Assembly (NCBI GenBank): GCA_014529385.2 | Contig: CM043962.1 | Coordinates: 47,363,098-47,427,097 of the forward strand | Direction of reading: 5' to 3' | Source: Adiantum capillus-veneris | Taxonomy: Eukaryota; Streptophyta; Polypodiopsida; Polypodiales; Pteridaceae | Length of the DNA stretch: 64,000 nucleotides | In this document: positions 57,490 to 64,000 of the stretch, piece after piece | How the letters are laid out: every line of letters begins with the position of its first letter | Position numbering within the stretch: position 1 is the first letter of the stretch | Program-made: the position numbers and the translations under genes | The notes under the pieces: generated by a model | Database searches by the model: none | What the model saw: only the letters and a program-made list of their open reading frames with translations | Told to the model about the DNA's origin: nothing

Positions 57490-58137
57490 ATCACTTTTGA
57501 GTTTTGACGTGTAAGATTGAGAATGGATACTCTCTTGCAAATTGTAATCCTCAAATCTTGAGCTTTGGTAATCACATTTTGATTTTGAAACTTGAATTGT
57601 GTTCCTTGTTTATTGCTCTTTCATTCAAGTATATTCATTTTCGATTCTGCTATGATTTGTGACTACATGTTAGTAGACTAAATTTGGTGTTTTGAGTGCA
57701 TTAATGATTGTTTTTTGACATTCCAACCATAGGAGAGTGTTTCCAGACCCTAGACCGACCTTTCTGCTATGTTCTATTGTAATTTCCAAGACCTTGATCA
57801 TGATGGATCGTGATTTTGGTACCTCCTTGCATTGTAACCAAACTTGGTAGGTTAGTGTCCCTAAGTGTCTTAGACCTCCTCCTAAAGTTTTGTAGCATTA
57901 GGACTTTGTTTGAGCACCAAAATAGGTTGATGATGATTGAGTGAAGTGACACAGGACATAGGCATGTTGCCAGATCTTAGAGTGAAAGATTTTCATGTGC
58001 TAGAGATATTGTCATTCCATAGGTTCACTTATTGAAGAGAGTCTTCGTGGCCCATCTGAGTTGCTTCCATAAGTATTGACATTATGTTAGTGCGAGAAAG
58101 CTATGCTATTGACGTCCATTGTGGCGATCCACTAACA
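57490..58137 (+). repeat. LTR part of family A in plus orientation
   Basis: Homologous to the reverse complement of 52416-53150, ending gatccactaaca. It contains a half palindrome (gatggatcgtgattttggtacc at about 57802). It is opposite in orientation to A3 gag on its left and to the A4 piece on its right. Confidence 0.65.
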
Positions 58138-58138
58138 T

Positions 58139-58156
58139 TGGCGAAGTTGCTGGGGA
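58139..58156 (+). promoter_or_regulatory. Decayed tRNA-Asp type primer binding site
   Basis: TGGCGAAGTTGCTGGGGA directly after the LTR end; three differences from TGGCGCCGTTGCCGGGGA. Confidence 0.7.
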
Positions 58157-58599
58157 TAGCGATCCTTAGGTGGTGAGCATTAAGAGAAAGTTGGACTCAC
58201 TTTTGGGCCATTTAGTTCTAGAGAGAGAGTGGTGCTCGACCAATGAGGAAGAGGCTAACGTTACATTGAAAATTGGCATTTTGGAGCAAAACTTGTTTAG
58301 AAAATAAGAAAAAATAATAATTTTGTTATTTAAATTATACAATGTCACACTTCCTGGTAGGAATGAACCACTAGAATCATCCTCATTATAGCCCCAAATT
58401 ATTTGAGATATATAGTGTTATAGCCACAAATTTGAATCATCTAGAGTTGTCTCATGAATAGTCTTCCTAGTTGGATTTCATAGTTTGATTTGGATCCAAA
58501 ATTCAAGATGGCAAACATGTGTCATAATCAATCTCACAAGGGTTGACAACAAGCAATGTAGTAAAATCTTCTTCCCCTTTGCAATAATCCCAAATATTT

Positions 58600-60240
58600 A
58601 AGAAAAGAGCCCACACTAGGAACCTATAGGGCTCTAGTACCATAGACAATACATGTGAGTGTACTCAATCAAGTGGGGATTTCTCTTCCAGATTAAGATT
58701 TTACATTTGTGGCACTTTTGTTTTTTGGTTTCCGTTCCTTTGTATTCTCACTAGTGTATTTTGTTGTTTAAGTGAGCAAGCTTCTCTATGCCTAAAACAC
58801 TCCTAAGGTCTCAAACACTTAGATAACTTTACCAATTAGGACTAGTGGTCAAGTAAGTAAGTTAACCTAAAGTCACGGCCTCCTAATCTCAAGGCTCATT
58901 TATAGGACTAAACTCTAGTTCAATCAACCTAAGCAAAGACAAATATATACATCTATAATGGTAGGTAACAAAACATAACTAAATGCACTCAATCAAACCA
59001 TGGAAAACCACAATTAGCAAATATGAACATCCACAAGCATGAATCAATCTATGTGGCAAAGTAGCAACATAATTTCATAGTCGATGATCATGCCATACTA
59101 GCAACATATACATATAAAACAGGAAAGCGATCATGGAAGAATTACGCATGTTCCTGTATGGAGTAACTCATGTTGTTGAAGAAGGGAAACACTTGAGAAA
59201 AATAAAAAGGGTACCTTTCATAAAAAATAGAAGCACACATCTGTGGTGAACTAGCCATGTCTAAGAACACAAATTAATTTGGTTAGGTCTCTAAAACATA
59301 AGGGTTGTTTTCTTGTGCTTCTTGATGTGATATGGTGAATTTGCTATGTGTTGGATCCGATATGTTGCTAGTCGCTCTTGCTCTTTCATGCAAGTGACCC
59401 CCTTCCTTGAGTAGATCATAATCTTTGAAAAGTTTTCGTCACTCTTTGAAACCAATTGTTCCATTTTGTGATGAAAGATGACTTAGGCCAATAGTTTCTC
59501 ACTACCCCAAGTGCCACATCGAGGCTCTCCCATGAACGTGCTCAAAATTTTTTAGTAGTTGGTGGTTCTTTATGTGCTGTTGTGTAGTTTTCCATGTTTT
59601 CCGTGCCATTCACAATGGTATGGGGAGGATGTGTAGGATCTTATTTAGAAAGTTATGAATTAGATGAGGAGCTAGAAGCTTCCTGGGACTCTTCCCTTCC
59701 TATGCTCAATGGAATAGACTGAAATTGCTTTGGCTTCCAAACTAACATTGAAACAAGGGTAGGGTGTTCTAGAATCTTCCCTTTTCCATAATCCTCAACT
59801 AAGTTTGGGGTTGCAGAATCAAATTTTCATGGTCTGGTGTGTGAGATAGAGGAAGATACCTTACGTTTAGGGACCCAAATTTGATCATTCCCATCATAGT
59901 ATCCTCGGGTGTCTAACAAGGTTTTAGGAATCCAACATGATGTGGTCTTGACTTTCTTAGAGCGCGCTGTTGATTTTCTACAAGAATTTTTTCTTGAATT
60001 AGGTGGTAGAGTTGAAGGAGTTGGAAGTGAGGCCTTTAGAACCCATTGATATGTACTCTTAGGTAAGTCAGGTTGAGTCTTTGTAGTATCAATGCTTTTT
60101 GCAACTATGGAAATTGATACATTAGGTTTGTTGGCAGTCACTTGTTGGCGGTCAATGCAGATGACTTAATGACTTTGTTTTGTGTTTGTTGGTTATCTTG
60201 CAATTTTACCGGAGTCAATAACGTAGGTGGCCTAGTGTTG
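58600..60240 (-). pseudogene. Family A 3' end (copy A4)
   Basis: Runs parallel to 16.7-19.0 kb of A1: non-coding phrase at 58605-58730, start of the small ORF near 59290, then the WVPK tail (59827-60141): STYQWVLKASLP, SCWIPKTLLD, QIWVPKRK. The body of the small ORF and everything upstream of the tail are missing. Heavily decayed. It gives a second witness for the unusual C-terminal tail. Confidence 0.75.
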
Positions 60241-60971
60241 CGGTGGGATTATTTATATGTTAGATTTTCACTTGTATAGTGTGCAATAGGATTGCTCATG
60301 TGCTTTGTGGGTAACTTTGTTGTCTTTGTGTATGATTGCAATGGTTTTCCACTCCATTCCATCTCAAAGGAGTGTCAATTTCTTAAGCTCCTAGATGTTG
60401 TTTTGTGTGCGTTTGAGAAGAGTGATTGCGAATGTTGAATGTTTTGGAGGTATAACCTAGATTGAGTTATTGGTGCATCTCTATTATTCATCTCTTTCCT
60501 TCCTCTCTCCCACTCCCAACCACATTTTCCCCTTTCCTTCTCTCCTCTCTTCCACTCTCTCTTTCCAATTCCCTTCTCTCTCTTCTCCGCTCTCCTTTCC
60601 CCTTCAAATCTCTCTCACACACACTCGCTTCTACATGCACCATTACAGCCATTAGCAATATTAGTCAAGAGAGGTTTTGAGTAGGAACCATTTGAAAATT
60701 CTCATAGCATAAGAGTGTTTTCCTCACCCTTACTATCATCTACTCTAGAAGGTTTGTGCACCCCCAATGTCCATAAGGAAGATAGCTCGGTGAGGCTGCA
60801 ACACAAGCATTACGTGGAGGCCACTATGCTTGAATGTGTCCCTCATTGGGTGGTGTGTACTATTTTCTTGGCCTCGTTGGATGAGTGCGAGCATCCTAGA
60901 TCTTATGCGTGTGTGTGTGTGTGTTACTCTCTGAGTCCCTGTAGTGCGTCCTAGCCGCACATCCGCTGGTG

Positions 60972-60974
<3 letters not shown>
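60241..60974. other. No supported gene; CT-rich stretch
   Basis: 60480-60625 is strongly CT-rich (ctctctttccaattccc) and 60907-60922 is a GT run. Readings over it are low-complexity. Confidence 0.5.

Positions 60975-61004
<30 letters not shown>
60975..61004. repeat. Poly-C run of 30
   Basis: Uninterrupted C-run between ggtg and aaactt. Confidence 0.95.
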
Positions 61005-61800
<796 letters not shown>

Positions 61801-62092
61801 GTTGTGATGCTCGTAGCAGGCCACCACAGAGATGAAAATTGCTCCATAGGGCAGTGCTAATATGCCAAGCATATCCTCACTCATGACAATAGCGGTAAAC
61901 ATTTGTTGTTGTGGGTGTACAAGTGTCCTTTCACACAGCCATGCACTTCTCCTCCTTTTCCACAACCCTCTTTTGCATGCATGCCACCACGGCCTCTTTT
62001 CCCCAAAATCACACTAGCTCTTGATACCATCATAAGTCCAAAAGAGTGGAAACTCAAAATACACTCCACTCAACCTTCTTTGACCCTTCTTT

Positions 62093-62474
62093 ATAGGCTA
62101 CTCAAGCCCTTGTGACTAGCTCCAACCATGCCTTGCCCATCTTGGCTACACTTGCCCTTACATCAAGTGTTGCATGCATTCCTTCCTTAACCCAATGTCT
62201 TCGTATCAAATTATCCAACTCTCTAGCTTGTGTTTGACTTATTGTTTAACCTCTCCCAGTATGACTATTATCTATGGAAGGTTATAGGCTACTCAAGCCC
62301 TTGTGACTAGCTCCAACCATGCCTTGCCTGTCTTGGCTACACTTGCCCTTACATCAAGTGTTGCATGCATTCCTTCCTTAACCCAATGTCTTGGCATCAA
62401 ATTACCCAACTCTCTAGCTTGTGTTTGACTTATTGTTGAACCTCTCCCAGTATGACTATTATCTATGGAAGGTT
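62093..62474. repeat. 191-bp tandem duplication
   Basis: ataggctactcaagccc starts at 62093 and 62284; copies are nearly identical to tatctatggaaggtt. An antisense open stretch (62562-62293) has no recognisable domain. Confidence 0.92.
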
Positions 62475-62735
62475 CTAGAATATCCACTCTTCTTGCATTC
62501 ACTTTATAGTGTTTTATTGAATACCCCCAATACAATGTTGTTTCTGTATCCTCTTGTGTCATGGATGCAAACCTATTGTTGTATTTGTTTTAAAACTTAA
62601 AGACAAGCATAGCTCCATCGTCCTTCCTAAAGATGTACAATACCTTATTATTCATGAGGGTTGTCAGTCTTTCATTTCTCACCCATAACATTTCATTCAA
62701 ATACACATTTCCCTAGTAGTAGACTCTCAAGATCT

Positions 62736-63041
62736 CATTGTGTGTTTTCAAATGTTGGTGCAGCCAAACTTTGTCCACGACCCATGGGCAGGCAGGGATC
62801 AGGTGCATGAAGGCAAGTAGGTGGATGGCAGAGTACTTAGGTAGATACTAGATGGAGGGTACAATAGGCATTTTTGGGGTGTATATGTCACATTGTGTGT
62901 TTTCAAATGTTGGTGCAGCCAAACCATGACCCATGGACAAGCAGGGATCAGGTGCATGAAGGCAAGTAGGTGGATGGCAGAGTACTTAGGTAGATACTAG
63001 ATGCAGGGTACAATAGGCATTTTTGGGGTGTATATGTCACA
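62736..63041. repeat. 155-bp tandem duplication
   Basis: cattgtgtgttttcaaatg starts at 62736 and 62891; copies share gatcaggtgcatgaagg and ggcatttttggggtg. The second lacks a few bases. Confidence 0.92.
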
Positions 63042-63056
63042 TGTGACATCTAGCAA

Positions 63057-63331
63057 GTCAAAGATTTACATTTAGAGATATGCCAAATGGAAGCAATTTT
63101 TCAACCATTGCCCATGGTGGTGGTACCATGATGTGTATGTAGAGTACTACTCTATTATAGCGAGTTTGAAGCTCATTGGATTCTTGAAGATCGGTCGATG
63201 GTAGTTCTCTAAGGGGAAGTCATGGCAAGTAGTTGCGGCTTCATGGAAGTCTTAGTGGTCACCGTTTCTCTGGGTGAGGAACTCTTCACCGAGGATCCAT
63301 TTTTGCGGGGCATGTTATGTTTGGTTTACAA
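63057..63331 (+). repeat. Left arm of a 280-bp inverted repeat
   Basis: Aligns to the reverse complement of 63709-63998: ggtaccatgatgtgtatg, ggattcttgaaga and gatccatttttgc are shared. The encoded readings are also alike (WYHDVYVEYYSI against WYHDVYAECYSI). No known domain. Confidence 0.8.
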
Positions 63332-63708
63332 TCGTTAGCCATCGGCACAAAGAATTTATTTCTTGAATTGTCATGTGATGCAAAGCAAAAGAAGGGTCCC
63401 TGTGTCCACTGCCGTACATCACAAGGCACACAATCCCTCCCCTCCTATGAAAATCGATGCACAAAGCGATTGACCGCCTTGGTATACACCATTATGGAGG
63501 CTTGACCTTGCACCTGCCTTGTTTGCTATGCACAACAACCCACACAACTACAGTAGGACACCCTCTCACACACTCCTCTGTTTTCCATGGGCTCTTCTTT
63601 CCTACTTCCCCTTGCACATGTTGAGCACATGGAATCCATTGGCGACACAAATGTGCAAGCTGTTCAGCACAACAAGGCTTGTAAATAGACAAAAAAGGAA
63701 AAAATCTA
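63332..63708. other. Spacer between the inverted-repeat arms
   Basis: 377 bp without a supported gene. Confidence 0.5.
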
Positions 63709-63998
63709 CCTCTCTCTAGTGCCCAACAAACATAACCTATCCTGGAAAAATGGATCTTCGATGAAGAGTTTATTGTAAAGAGAGACCGCAACCACTACGA
63801 CTGCAAATCTAAATCCACAACTGCTTGCCATGAATTCCACTTGGAGAACACCCATCCAATGGTCTTCAAGAATCCAAAGAGCTCCAAACTCATAGAAATA
63901 GAGTAGCACTCGGCATACACATCATGGTACCACCGCCATGGGAATGGTCGACAAATTACTTCTATTTGGCATATCTCCAAATGTAAAGCTTTGACCTA
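63709..63998 (-). repeat. Right arm of a 280-bp inverted repeat
   Basis: Inverted partner of 63057-63331, reaching almost to the window edge, so the repeat may continue beyond it. Confidence 0.8.
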
Positions 63999-64000
63999 CT

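Noticed and set aside
62293-62562. 89-codon minus-strand ORF in the 191-bp duplication
   Set aside because: No recognisable domain; largely made of the duplicated unit.

Overview
The window is plant nuclear DNA, a dense pile of transposable elements with no intact ordinary cellular gene that I can support. The land-plant assignment rests on the element types: Ty1/copia with initiator-Met primer sites, Ty3/gypsy with a tRNA-Asp type primer site, a dual-RNase H (Tat-like) gypsy element and a plant-style hAT transposase with a DUF659 core. The mix, together with a gypsy pol resembling fungal elements, would fit a large-genome non-flowering plant such as a fern or lycophyte. That last step is only a guess.

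Layout, left to right. 1-1028: edge of a decayed gypsy gag (minus). 1663-7540: decayed Tat-like gypsy element (minus), split by a young 1.9 kb non-autonomous LTR element (3320-5204, CTCTC target duplication). 9550-11038: a second decayed gypsy protease/RT (minus). 11094-13500: truncated copia element with one LTR, primer site and a gag-protease ORF; an inverted solo LTR of the same family lies at 36033-36806. 13500-17466: non-coding DNA with microsatellites. 17467-28366: pol of a gypsy family here called family A (minus). It carries a second aspartic-protease domain after the integrase. Its RT is split by a complete 3.7 kb copia deletion derivative (21584-25316, TAACA target duplication) encoding a fused 629-codon ORF. 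28367-34397: element B (plus), a gypsy element whose RT resembles basidiomycete elements, arranged LTR fragment - pol - long LTR - gag. Between its polymerase and gag are two overlapping, mutually homologous small ORFs. 34589-43900: further minus-strand retroelement material, including a family-A deletion derivative (gag joined to the integrase tail and the second protease) and a series of near-perfect 18-bp palindromes spaced about 280 bp apart.

44139-52382 is an 8.2 kb hAT transposon with matching ends and an 8-bp target duplication (GCGGGACG), sitting just inside the primer site of a family-A element. Besides a decayed hAT transposase on the minus strand it carries two plus-strand non-transposase genes, a protein-kinase-like gene and a RING-H2-like gene, both with disabling lesions. 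Upstream of them is an array of eight hairpins with different self-complementary stems around one conserved loop core. I consider this element the most interesting object in the window.

52400-60240 holds more family-A pieces: two LTR parts in opposite orientation, a gag, and a 3' end. 60240-64000 has microsatellites, two tandem duplications and a 280-bp inverted repeat, without recognisable genes. Nearly all coding sequences carry stops or frameshifts, as expected of silenced plant repeats.
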